Assembly: GCA_946403845.1 (NCBI GenBank)
Contig: CAMJBL010000024.1
Coordinates: 1 to 33,636 of the forward strand
DNA length: 33,636 nucleotides
From: an uncultured Prevotella sp.
GTDB taxonomy: Bacteria > Bacteroidota > Bacteroidia > Bacteroidales > Bacteroidaceae
Reading direction: 5' to 3'
A model generated the notes under the pieces. The model was given only the letters and a program-made list of their open reading frames with translations. It was not told where the DNA came from and made no database searches. Of this stretch, positions 12,932 through 20,270 are shown one piece after another. The position numbers and the translations under genes were made by a program. How positions within the stretch are numbered: the first letter of the stretch is position 1; every line of letters starts with the position of its first letter.

Positions 12932-13249
12932 TCAGATAACGACGGCTGTTCCGCTGGTGGCTACCATGAGCATTGAACCATTGCCTCCGATGGTCTCGTA
13001 GTCGATGTCGATGCCTACGATGGCATTGGCGCCAATGGCCTGGGCGCGCTGCATCATCTCCATCATGGCGGTGTCCTTGGCTTCAATCAGAACCTTCTCG
13101 TAAGCGCCAGCTCGACCACCGACGATGTCGCGGATGCCGGCAAAAAGATCCTTGAACATGTTTGCGCCGATAATGGCTTCACCTGTCACGACTCCCTTAT
13201 ATTCGCGGATGGTGTGACCTTCAATCTGTGGGGTTGTTGATAGTATCAT
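12932..13249 (-). CDS. YbjQ family (UPF0145) protein
   Basis: A 105-residue protein with the family's features: the start [26 protein letters not shown], the central [19 protein letters not shown], and [18 protein letters not shown]. These proteins form pentameric beta-rich rings and have been called heavy-metal-binding domains, although metal binding is not well established. It is the first gene of the YbjQ-DUF4112-YccF group and is divergent from the ECF sigma gene. I could not find a clear TAnnTTTG promoter in its upstream region. Confidence 0.92.
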   Translation of the reverse strand: MILSTTPQIEGHTIREYKGVVTGEAIIGANMFKDLFAGIRDIVGGRAGAYEKVLIEAKDTAMMEMMQRAQAIGANAIVGIDIDYETIGGNGSMLMVATSGTAVVI

Positions 13250-13332
13250 AATCTTACTTTTTAAAAGTTTCTATTCGTTAGACGTGATTTGGTAGCGAAA
13301 AGTTGCATCCTTAAGAGTTTTTTCTTGTTTCC

Positions 13333-13365
13333 TTTGGTTTTTCACTCGCTAATTCGTATCTTTGC
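13333..13365 (+). promoter_or_regulatory. Bacteroidetes-type promoter for the ECF sigma gene
   Basis: TTTG (13333-13336), 20 bases, TATCTTTGC (13357-13365). The -7 box overlaps a perfect CTTTGCAAAG palindrome (13361-13370). The leader to the ATG at 13492 is about 120 nt. The match is to the housekeeping consensus, so the sigma gene is probably transcribed by the primary sigma factor. Confidence 0.75.
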
Positions 13366-13491
13366 AAAGGAATTTGGGAAATACTCAGACAGCCATTGGG
13401 TCTTAGGTTGGTAAAAGAGAGAAACTTTTTTTGAAATACTTGTAATTTTTAGTTGTTTCTGACATCTAACAGTTAAAAACGACAAGAAAAG

Positions 13492-13965
13492 ATGAATATA
13501 AAAGAAGAACAATTCGCCCGGTTAGTCCGAGAGCATAAGAGCACCATCTATGCGGTGTGTTATATGTTCTCACATGATGAGGAAGAGGTTAACGACCTTG
13601 TCCAGGAGACGCTGATCAACATGTGGAAAGGCATCGATGGTTTTCGCGAAGAAAGTAAGATCAGCACGTGGATCTATCGCGTTGCCCTCAACACATGTCT
13701 CCTACAAGAACGCAAGAAAAAGAAGGAGGCTGTAAAAGTGCCTCTCTCAATGGGAGTGAACTTCTTTGAAGACAGCGATGCCAACATCGCGCAGGTACGC
13801 CAACTCCACCAGCGCATCGGAAAACTCGGCTTGGTCGACAGAGCCTTGGTGATGATGTGGCTTGAGGGCATGAGCTACGAAGAAATCGGAGCTGTCATGG
13901 GAATCTCTTCACAGAATGTGGGCGTAAAGCTCTTCAGAATCAAAGAACAACTAAAGAAATTGTAA
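13492..13965 (+). CDS. ECF-type RNA polymerase sigma factor
   Basis: A 157-residue sigma-70 family protein with only regions 2 and 4. Region 2 (about 8-75) contains NDLVQETLINMWKGIDGF and ISTWIYRVALNTCL, the -10-recognising and melting helices. Region 4 (about 105-155) contains MMWLEGMSYEEIGAVMGISSQNVGVKLFRIKEQL, a typical helix-turn-helix for -35 recognition. The two are joined by a short KKKK-rich linker. Its partner, 2 bp downstream, is a membrane protein that may hold it inactive. Targets are unknown, and no promoter in the window is clearly different from the housekeeping type. Confidence 0.92.
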   Translation: MNIKEEQFARLVREHKSTIYAVCYMFSHDEEEVNDLVQETLINMWKGIDGFREESKISTWIYRVALNTCLLQERKKKKEAVKVPLSMGVNFFEDSDANIAQVRQLHQRIGKLGLVDRALVMMWLEGMSYEEIGAVMGISSQNVGVKLFRIKEQLKKL

Positions 13966-13967
13966 GT

Positions 13968-14546
13968 ATGGAAGAAATGAATTTCGAGGAAATACGCAAT
14001 CAGTTTGCGATTCTCAAAGACCAGTTGAATAATCAGGAGATTATAAGTGACCGTCTTATCCGCGAGACGATGAAGATCAAGCATAAGGACATCAGCGATT
14101 CCAAGCGAACGATGTATCTCTGTGCAGTTATCAGCCTGTCGTTCTATCCGCTTAACGCGATGGTCCATGCTTGGAGTAACGCCTTCACCATTGTGACCTG
14201 CCTGCTCATCCTCATGTGTGCCGTGGGAGCCTACTATATCCACAAACCGGTGGAGGAGCTGAACTTGATGAGAGACGACTTTTCTTCTGTTGCCCGGGTG
14301 ATGGCTCGTTTCAAGAAACAGTATAACGACTCTATGTGCTATTTGGCACCTGTTATCATCATCCCGTATTTTCTATGGGCATGCTATGAGTTTGCGTGGA
14401 AAGGTTCGCCAGCAGGCACCATCACCTGGCAAAATGTCATTCTGCTCTTAGCAGGTGCTGCCATCGGCGGACTTATCGGCTACTACTATCATTCCAAAGC
14501 CGTGAATGCCGCCCAGGACATCATCGACGAGATTGAGGCGCCATAA
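13968..14546 (+). CDS. Four-helix membrane protein, possible anti-sigma partner
   Basis: A 192-residue protein with a cytoplasmic N-terminal 45 residues rich in charge (EEIRNQFAILKDQLNNQEIISDRLIRETMKIK). Four hydrophobic segments follow, at about 48-66, 70-89, 121-138 and 148-168. A second ATG nine bases later (MNFEEIRNQF) could be the true start. There is no zinc-binding HxxxCxxC anti-sigma motif and no FecR-like domain. The position 2 bp after an ECF sigma gene and the soluble helical N-terminus fit a membrane-anchored anti-sigma factor. That is inference from context: I do not recognise a named family. Confidence 0.65.
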   Translation: MEEMNFEEIRNQFAILKDQLNNQEIISDRLIRETMKIKHKDISDSKRTMYLCAVISLSFYPLNAMVHAWSNAFTIVTCLLILMCAVGAYYIHKPVEELNLMRDDFSSVARVMARFKKQYNDSMCYLAPVIIIPYFLWACYEFAWKGSPAGTITWQNVILLLAGAAIGGLIGYYYHSKAVNAAQDIIDEIEAP

Positions 14547-14574
14547 GTTTTAGAGGCACTTTTTCATCAGATTA

Positions 14575-14607
14575 TTTGGTAGTATCAAAGATAATGCCTA
14601 TCTTTGC
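14575..14607 (+). promoter_or_regulatory. Bacteroidetes-type promoter for the carboxylesterase gene
   Basis: TTTG (14575-14578), 20 bases, TATCTTTGC (14599-14607). The -7 box is half of a perfect inverted repeat CAAAGATA-ATGCC-TATCTTTG (14586-14606), so a weak opposing -7 box also exists. The promoter lies inside the longest open frame, which argues for the start at 14651. Confidence 0.75.
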
Positions 14608-14650
14608 AAACGAATCTGAACTTATTAATCAATTCATTAATTACTACTTT

Positions 14651-16255
14651 ATGATGAAAAAACTATTTTTGCCTCTTCTGCTCTTGGTAGCAGTTTCTGC
14701 GCAGGCTGCAGACAACAACCCCGTGTTGACAATTGAAGGTGGTCAGGTGCAAGGCGTGCTGGCCGATGATCATCCTGACGTGTTTGTGTATCGTGGCATC
14801 CCCTATGCTGCACCTCCCATCCGTGAGAACCGCTGGAAGGCTCCTCAGCCCGTGGTACCCTGGAAAGGTGTGAAGATCTGCGACACCTTCGGACGCCCCA
14901 GCTATCAGGCTATTCAGTACACCGGTGGCTACTACACCGAGTGGGGCTATGGCAAGGAGGCTGCCTTTAGTGAGGACTGTCTATATCTGAACGTATGGAC
15001 AAAGGCTCCCGGTCAGGTTAACAAGAAACTGCCTGTGGCTCTGTGGATTCACGGTGGCGGCTATCGCGAGGGCTTCGGATCAGAACCCGAGTTCGACGGT
15101 CAGGAGTGGGGTGCCAAGGACGTGGTGCTCGTATCCATCAACTACCGTCTGGGTATCTTCGGATTCCTGACGCATCCTGCATTGGCAGAGGAGAGCCCCA
15201 ACAAGGTTTCTGGTAATTACGGTATCCTCGACCAGATTGAGGCCCTGAAGTGGATCAAGAAGAACATTGCACAGTTTGGTGGCGACCCCAACAACGTGAC
15301 CATCTTCGGACAGAGTGCCGGTGGCGGCAGCGTGCGTACCCTCTGTGAGAGTCCGCTGGCCCGTGGACTGTTCCACAAGGCTGTGATCATGAGTGCCCAG
15401 GGTCTGAGCATTCCCAATCCCAACGGTGGCGGTATGATGGGTGGCCGTTATAGCGGCGGCAGCATCGAGGATGCAGCCAACAATGCCAAGAAGATGTTCG
15501 ACTGGGCCGGTATGACCGATCTGCAGAAGATGCGCCAGGCCTCGACGGAGACCGTGTTTGCATTGCCTACCATCTATCAGCAGTATCAGCAGGCCAACAG
15601 TCCTCAGCAGCAGCAAGGTGGCGGCATGATGGGTATGATGCGCATGGGTATGGGCTATATGCCGATGATCGACGGTTATGTCAGCAAGAAGAGCTTCGAC
15701 GATGCCACCCGTGAGGGTACGCTGGCTGATGTGCCTTATATGATTGGCTTCACCCTCAACGATATGGGTAATATGGCTCCTAACATCGCCGAGTTCTGTA
15801 AGGTACGCGCCGAGAAGGGCGGTAAGGCATGGGCTTACGAGTTTGCCCGTCCGTTGCCCGATGATGGCAGCCATCCTGAGGTGACACAGCGTCTGCGTGG
15901 TGCATTCCACTCCAGCGACCTCTGGTTCGTATTCAAGAGTCTGAAGCATTGCTGGCGTCCTTGGACCAAGGGCGACTGGGATCTCTCTGAGAAGATGCTT
16001 ACTGCCTGGACCAACTTCGCCAAGTACAGCGATCCTAATGGTCCGAAGGGTGGTGCCTGGCAGCCTTGCACCGAGAAGAATCCTAAGTTCATGGTGTTCA
16101 AGCTGAACGATAAGGACGCAGAGGCTTCTGTCTTCGGTGAGCCTGAGATTGCGCCCCAGCAGGGATTCGGCGGCTTTGGTGGCTTTGGTGGCCCCGGCGG
16201 TGCTGGTCGTCCTGGTGGTGCTGGTGCTCCTGGTGCAGGTGCGCCCAGAAGATAA
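14651..16255 (+). CDS. Secreted type B carboxylesterase
   Basis: A 534-residue alpha/beta-hydrolase from the ATG at 14651, which starts a signal peptide (MMKKLFLPLLLLVAVSAQA). The frame upstream to 14576 runs through the promoter. Family signatures are SEDCLYLNVW (107-116), the oxyanion loop HGGG (134-137), and the nucleophile elbow G-Q-S-A-G with Ser222. Also present are an acidic residue near N370-D371, and catalytic His420 in GAFHSSD. Odd parts are a Met/Gly-rich stretch (about 258-338) and a C-terminal tail of about 30 residues (505-534) made almost only of G, A, P and F. It probably hydrolyses esters in the periplasm, such as acyl or feruloyl groups on glycans. The exact substrate is unknown. 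It converges on the MBL-fold gene with 1 bp between stops. Confidence 0.9.
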   Translation: MMKKLFLPLLLLVAVSAQAADNNPVLTIEGGQVQGVLADDHPDVFVYRGIPYAAPPIRENRWKAPQPVVPWKGVKICDTFGRPSYQAIQYTGGYYTEWGYGKEAAFSEDCLYLNVWTKAPGQVNKKLPVALWIHGGGYREGFGSEPEFDGQEWGAKDVVLVSINYRLGIFGFLTHPALAEESPNKVSGNYGILDQIEALKWIKKNIAQFGGDPNNVTIFGQSAGGGSVRTLCESPLARGLFHKAVIMSAQGLSIPNPNGGGMMGGRYSGGSIEDAANNAKKMFDWAGMTDLQKMRQASTETVFALPTIYQQYQQANSPQQQQGGGMMGMMRMGMGYMPMIDGYVSKKSFDDATREGTLADVPYMIGFTLNDMGNMAPNIAEFCKVRAEKGGKAWAYEFARPLPDDGSHPEVTQRLRGAFHSSDLWFVFKSLKHCWRPWTKGDWDLSEKMLTAWTNFAKYSDPNGPKGGAWQPCTEKNPKFMVFKLNDKDAEASVFGEPEIAPQQGFGGFGGFGGPGGAGRPGGAGAPGAGAPRR

Positions 16256-16256
16256 A

Positions 16257-16901
16257 CTATCTAAGATAGGGATTATACCGGATTTCGTCGGCCATGGTTG
16301 TTTCCGGACCATGGCCGGCGTAAATTTTTGTCTCTGCCGGTAATTGTCGGGCAAGCATCTGGAGCGAGGCCATCATGTCTGCGTAGCTGCCCCGTTCGAA
16401 GTCGGTACGGCCGATGCTCATCCGGAACAGGGTGTCGCCGCTGAAGGCCACATGTTCGGCTGCATCATAGAATACGATGCCACCGGGCGTATGGCCGGGC
16501 GTGTGAATAATCTGCCAGCTGTGGGAGCCGAAGGTGATGGTATCGCTGTCAGTCAGATACTGGTCGACGGGTGGCACATCCAGATGGATGGGAATGCCCA
16601 GGATCTCGCTCGTCTGCTGCTCCATCTTCTCCATGAGGAAACGATCGTCCTCATGCGCTTTCGGTTTCAGACCGAAGGCACGGAAGATAAAGCCGTTGCC
16701 CATGCAGTGGTCGAAATGGCCGTGGGTGCAGAGCAGGTGGCGGGGCGTGAACTGTTGATTACGGATATAATTGACTATGGCCTGACCTTCTTCCGGATAA
16801 TAGGCCCCGCAATCGATGATGACACACTCGCGCGTCTCGTCGCTGACGACATAGCAGTTCTCAGCGAGCATATTACAGGCGAAGCATTTGATGGTGAGCA
16901 T
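16257..16901 (-). CDS. MBL-fold metallo-hydrolase (glyoxalase II-like)
   Basis: A 214-residue metallo-beta-lactamase-fold protein. The metal-binding motif T-H-G-H-F-D-H is at residues 59-65. Later ligands are in HTPGHTPGG (about 134), the aspartate of SGDTLF (about 154) and YAGHGPETT (about 197). The size and motif order fit the YcbL/GloB-like group, which hydrolyses thioesters such as S-lactoylglutathione. Bacteroidetes members may use other thiols, so the substrate is open. It is the last gene of the lipoprotein-rsmG-MBL group, 13 bp after rsmG. Confidence 0.88.
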   Translation of the reverse strand: MLTIKCFACNMLAENCYVVSDETRECVIIDCGAYYPEEGQAIVNYIRNQQFTPRHLLCTHGHFDHCMGNGFIFRAFGLKPKAHEDDRFLMEKMEQQTSEILGIPIHLDVPPVDQYLTDSDTITFGSHSWQIIHTPGHTPGGIVFYDAAEHVAFSGDTLFRMSIGRTDFERGSYADMMASLQMLARQLPAETKIYAGHGPETTMADEIRYNPYLR

Positions 16902-16914
16902 AGGTCAGCGGGGG

Positions 16915-17538
16915 TTAACGGGGGAGATAGATGACATATTTTTCCTTGAACCACTCTTCCTGGAAGAAACTGCTGATGTCGGTGGTCTGAACGATATTCT
17001 TATAGGGACGCGTCTCAGACTGCAGATCACCGCCCTTCAGACAGAGGATGCCGTTGGGTAGGGCGTTCTGCTGACGCTTGGCGATGTTCTTCTGCACAAT
17101 CTTCGCCAGATCGGGCAGGGGCATGACGGCGCGACTCACCACGAAGTCGTAGAGGCCTTTCTCATCCTCGCCACGCAAGTGCGCAGGCTGGCAGTTCTTC
17201 AGACCGATGGCCTGGCAGACTTCCTGCGCCACGCGGATTTTCTTGCCCGTGCCGTCGATAAGCTTGAACTGACAGTCGGGGAAGAGGATGGCCAGGGGGA
17301 TGCCCGGAAAGCCGCCGCCGGTGCCGAAGTCGAGGATCTGGCTGCCCGAACGGAAACGGATCACCTTGGCAATGGCCATCGAGTGGAGCACATGGTGCTC
17401 GTAGAGGTTGTCGATATCCTTGCGCGAGATGACGTTGATCTTGTCGTTCCAGTCGCGATAAAGGGTCTCGAGGGCATCTATCTGACGCTGCTGCTCGGGG
17501 GTCAGGTCGGGGAAGTACTTGCTGATGAGTGGCTGCAT
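16915..17538 (-). CDS. rsmG: 16S rRNA (guanine-527-N7)-methyltransferase RsmG
   Basis: A 207-residue Rossmann methyltransferase. It has the family start (ISKYFPDLTPEQQRQIDALETLYRDWN), the RsmG motif KINVISRKDIDNLYEHHVLHS (about 34-54), and the SAM loop ILDFGTGGGFPGIPLAI (about 68-84). A conserved VSRAVMPL segment is also present. It methylates N7 of G527 in 16S rRNA using SAM; loss gives low-level streptomycin resistance in other bacteria. Length is typical. The ATG lies 2 bp after the stop of the DUF3298-like lipoprotein gene, so they are probably co-transcribed. Confidence 0.95.
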   Translation of the reverse strand: MQPLISKYFPDLTPEQQRQIDALETLYRDWNDKINVISRKDIDNLYEHHVLHSMAIAKVIRFRSGSQILDFGTGGGFPGIPLAILFPDCQFKLIDGTGKKIRVAQEVCQAIGLKNCQPAHLRGEDEKGLYDFVVSRAVMPLPDLAKIVQKNIAKRQQNALPNGILCLKGGDLQSETRPYKNIVQTTDISSFFQEEWFKEKYVIYLPR

Positions 17539-17540
17539 GG

Positions 17541-18320
17541 TCAGAATGAATAGTTCAGGATGTTGTCGAGGTCAGAGTAGTCGAGTGTCAGCTCGATGCT
17601 GCCCTTTTCATACGGGGCGATCTCGTAGGGGTTGTAAATGAAGGTGATGGCTTCCTCGCCCAGGACGAAGTTCTCGGAGGGGAACATATCCATCGCATTG
17701 AGGTAACCCTGGTTTTTCAGTTCCTTGAGGTTCTTGACGCCGGCATAGGAACAGAGGGCTTTCTGAAGACTGGCGCTCAGCTGCTGGTCATAGCCCGGCA
17801 CAAAGATGTCGGCAAGCATGAGCTGACGGCCTGTGTCATGATCGAAATTGATGGTCAGGTGCTGGTCGATGCCATGGGCGCCACCCTCATAATAATCGAG
17901 GTAGACATGATAGACATCGGTGCCCAGATAGCCCTTCTCAATGTCGGTCTTGAGGATATAGTGATAGTTATACCATTCCGTCTTCTTGTTGTCGTCACGA
18001 TCCTGGATGTAGAGGGGCAGGAGATTCTGATAGGCGGCAGTATAGACATTGGCGAAGGAGTCGGCAGCCTGCTGCATGGTGAGATCCTGCACATTGAGCA
18101 GTCGCTGCTCGATGATATTGTTGATGATCTCCGCCTTATGACCGTTTTCCTCGGTGGCATACGACAGCTCCAGATGCACGTTGCAGGTGGGGGAACCATC
18201 GTGTGAGGCCAGGTTGACGGTCTTATCGGTAGTCGCCACGTCGAACTTGGTGCTTTCGTCGGAACTGCTACAACCCATTAACAGAAAAAAAACGGCTGCG
18301 AGGCTGAAAATTCTTTTCAT
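17541..18320 (-). CDS. DUF3298/DUF4163 (RsiV/PdaC-like) lipoprotein
   Basis: A 259-residue protein from the ATG at 18320. The start MKRIFSLAAVFFLLMGCSSSD is a lipoprotein signal with lipobox LMGC (Cys17). The frame extends 20 codons upstream, but that part covers the leader near the promoter. The N-terminal half (about 40-120) fits DUF4163. The segment YLDYYEGGAHGIDQHLTINFDHDTGRQLMLADIF (about 145-178), with the G-G-A-H motif, is diagnostic of DUF3298. RsiV in Bacillus has the same region as a lysozyme-binding module and PdaC as part of a peptidoglycan deacetylase, so envelope sensing or binding is a reasonable guess. It is the first gene of the operon with rsmG. Confidence 0.85.
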   Translation of the reverse strand: MKRIFSLAAVFFLLMGCSSSDESTKFDVATTDKTVNLASHDGSPTCNVHLELSYATEENGHKAEIINNIIEQRLLNVQDLTMQQAADSFANVYTAAYQNLLPLYIQDRDDNKKTEWYNYHYILKTDIEKGYLGTDVYHVYLDYYEGGAHGIDQHLTINFDHDTGRQLMLADIFVPGYDQQLSASLQKALCSYAGVKNLKELKNQGYLNAMDMFPSENFVLGEEAITFIYNPYEIAPYEKGSIELTLDYSDLDNILNYSF

Positions 18321-18348
18321 AAATACAGTTTGATGATAATAATTAAGC

Positions 18349-18381
18349 GCAAAAGTACACTTAATTTGGGAATTTCGCAAA
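18349..18381 (-). promoter_or_regulatory. Bacteroidetes-type promoter for the lipoprotein-rsmG-MBL operon
   Basis: Minus strand TTTG (18381-18378), 20 bases, TACTTTTGC (18357-18349). The lipoprotein ATG lies about 30 bases downstream. Confidence 0.72.
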
Positions 18382-18399
18382 TTTCTCGCAAAAAAAACG

Positions 18400-18408
18400 T
18401 AATTTTGC
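18400..18408 (+). promoter_or_regulatory. Putative -7 element for the HAD/MFS operon
   Basis: TAATTTTGC fits TAnnTTTGC and lies 19 bases before the ATG at 18427. No TTTG is present 20 bases upstream, so the match is partial. Together with the box at 18349 it would make a divergent promoter region. Confidence 0.5.
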
Positions 18409-18426
18409 AGCCAAAATCAAGTAATT

Positions 18427-19089
18427 ATGCAGGAAAGGCAACTGAAAGCAGCGCTATTCGACCTGGATGGGGTGGTGTTTGACACCGAGCCCCAATACAC
18501 GGTATTCTGGGGTGAACAATGTCGCCTTTACCATCCGGAGCATCCCGGACTGGAACAGGAAATCAAAGGCTCGACGCTGACACAGATCTACGACTGCTGG
18601 TTCAGTGGACCGCTGACGAAGGAGCAGCCTGTGATTACCGAACGGCTGAATGCCTACGAGCAGCAGATGAGCTATGACTATATCGAGGGCTTCATCGCCT
18701 TTGTCGACGACCTGCATCGTCATGGGGTGAAGACAGCGGTGGTGACGAGCTCGAACCTGCCTAAGATGGAAAGCGTCTACCGCAAGCAGCCGGGATTCAA
18801 ACAGCTCTTCGACGCCATTCTGACCTCGGAGGATTTCGAGCGCAGCAAGCCCGATCCCGACTGTTATCTGAAAGCAGCCCTGAAACTGGGTGCTGAACCC
18901 GATGCGTGTGTGGTGTTTGAAGACAGCGTGAACGGCCTGCACTCGGGTCTGGATGCCCAGATGAAGGTGGTGGGTCTGCTGACGACCAATCCTCTGGCGG
19001 TGGTGGCACTCCTCTCTGACTTGCAGGTATCCGACTATGTGGGCCTGACGTATGACACCCTTTCCCGTTCCCTCAAATTCGCACTTTGA
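18427..19089 (+). CDS. HAD-superfamily phosphatase/phosphomutase (beta-phosphoglucomutase-like)
   Basis: A 220-residue HAD subfamily IA protein. Motif I is ALFDLDGVVFDTEP (nucleophile in D-L-D, residues about 11-13), motif II is VVTSSN, motif III is the lysine in RSKPDPDCY, and motif IV is VFEDSVNGLHSG. The E-D-S-x-x-G form of motif IV and D-x-D-G-V are typical of the beta-phosphoglucomutase/sugar-phosphatase branch. Substrates could be sugar phosphates. Its TGA overlaps a possible TTG start of the MFS gene, so the two are probably one operon. Confidence 0.87.
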   Translation: MQERQLKAALFDLDGVVFDTEPQYTVFWGEQCRLYHPEHPGLEQEIKGSTLTQIYDCWFSGPLTKEQPVITERLNAYEQQMSYDYIEGFIAFVDDLHRHGVKTAVVTSSNLPKMESVYRKQPGFKQLFDAILTSEDFERSKPDPDCYLKAALKLGAEPDACVVFEDSVNGLHSGLDAQMKVVGLLTTNPLAVVALLSDLQVSDYVGLTYDTLSRSLKFAL

Positions 19090-19091
19090 CA

Positions 19092-20270
19092 ATGAACACT
19101 CAGAATACTCCTGTACATATCCGGTTGTGGCACCGTGACTTCTGGCTGATGGCGATGGCGAATCTGCTGTTGACCGTAGCGGTCTATGTGCTCATTCCCG
19201 TCATGCCGGGGTGGCTGATGCAGACGGAAAACCTCACCATGCGGGAAACAGGCCTGGTGATGGGGGCGTTTGGCATCGGTATCTTCCTGTTCGGATGTTT
19301 CACTTCGTATCTGGTGCAGCATTTCCGTAGGAATATTGCCTGTATCTGGGCGGTGTTGCTGATGGCGGCCTTACTGGCATGGCTGTACTATCTGGACTTG
19401 CAGAAATCGCAGTTCTTTGATTTCCCGGTCCTGCTGGTGCAGCGAATGGGCCTCGGAGCTGCCTTCGGCGTGGCACAGATGATCCTGTCGAGCACGCTGA
19501 TCATCGATACCTGCGAATCGTTCCAGCGCACGGAGGCCAACCATTCTGCCTCATGGTTCTCACGGTTCGCCCTGTCGATAGGTCCGCTGACGGGCATCAT
19601 CGTCGATCGGATGGCGGGCTTCAGCACCGTATTGCTGGTGTCTATCGGTTGTACGCTGGTAGCAATCCTCTTTATCCTGATGGTGCATTTCCCGTTCAGA
19701 ACGCCTGAAGAGAACGTCAAGGTGGTAAGCCTCGACCGTTTCTTCCTGCCACAAGGATGGCCGTTGACGCTTAATCTGATGGTTGTGACATTCATCATGG
19801 GCCTACTATTGTCGACGATGTTCTCAGAATTGTTCTACGGGATGGAGATGGTGGGCTTTCTGGTGGCTTTGCTCGCCCAGCGGTTCGTGTTCCGTGATGC
19901 TGAAATAGAGAGTGAGGTTATCACAGGGCTTGTCCTGATGGGGGTGGCTGTGTTGATGATACTCACGCGCCATCAGCACATTGTTTCGTTTGCAGCGCCG
20001 ATGTTCATCGGCTTCGGACTAGGTATTATCGGCTCTCGCTTCCTGTTGTTCTTTATCAAGCTGAGCCGTCATTGTCAGCGAGGCACGGCACAGAGCACCT
20101 TCTTCCTGGCCTGGGAGTTCGGACTGGCCCTGGGCCTCTGCGCAGGCTACGCATTACTGGAACAACAGACGGGCGCTGTGCTGCAAGTGGCACTCTGCAC
20201 AACCGTCGTTGCGCTGCTGTTCTATCATTTCTTTACACACGGCTGGTATATCCGACACAAGAACCGTTAG
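19092..20270 (+). CDS. MFS transporter
   Basis: A 392-residue membrane protein with about 12 hydrophobic helices in two six-helix halves, typical of the major facilitator superfamily. Between helices 2 and 3 there is GIGIFLFGCFTSYLVQHFRRN, a variant of the MFS A-like loop (G-x3-D-R-x-G-R-R/K). The ATG at 19092 is preferred; a TTG six bases earlier overlaps the HAD stop. The direction of transport and the substrate cannot be told, although the pairing with a sugar-phosphatase-like HAD hints at sugar or metabolite traffic. Its stop overlaps the stop of the convergent addB-like gene by 3 bp. Confidence 0.88.
   Translation: MNTQNTPVHIRLWHRDFWLMAMANLLLTVAVYVLIPVMPGWLMQTENLTMRETGLVMGAFGIGIFLFGCFTSYLVQHFRRNIACIWAVLLMAALLAWLYYLDLQKSQFFDFPVLLVQRMGLGAAFGVAQMILSSTLIIDTCESFQRTEANHSASWFSRFALSIGPLTGIIVDRMAGFSTVLLVSIGCTLVAILFILMVHFPFRTPEENVKVVSLDRFFLPQGWPLTLNLMVVTFIMGLLLSTMFSELFYGMEMVGFLVALLAQRFVFRDAEIESEVITGLVLMGVAVLMILTRHQHIVSFAAPMFIGFGLGIIGSRFLLFFIKLSRHCQRGTAQSTFFLAWEFGLALGLCAGYALLEQQTGAVLQVALCTTVVALLFYHFFTHGWYIRHKNR

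Noticed and set aside
15080..16354. 424-codon open frame on the minus strand across the esterase gene
   Set aside because: It lies antisense to a protein with a complete set of esterase motifs, and its own translation is rich in H, T, R and L with no recognisable fold.
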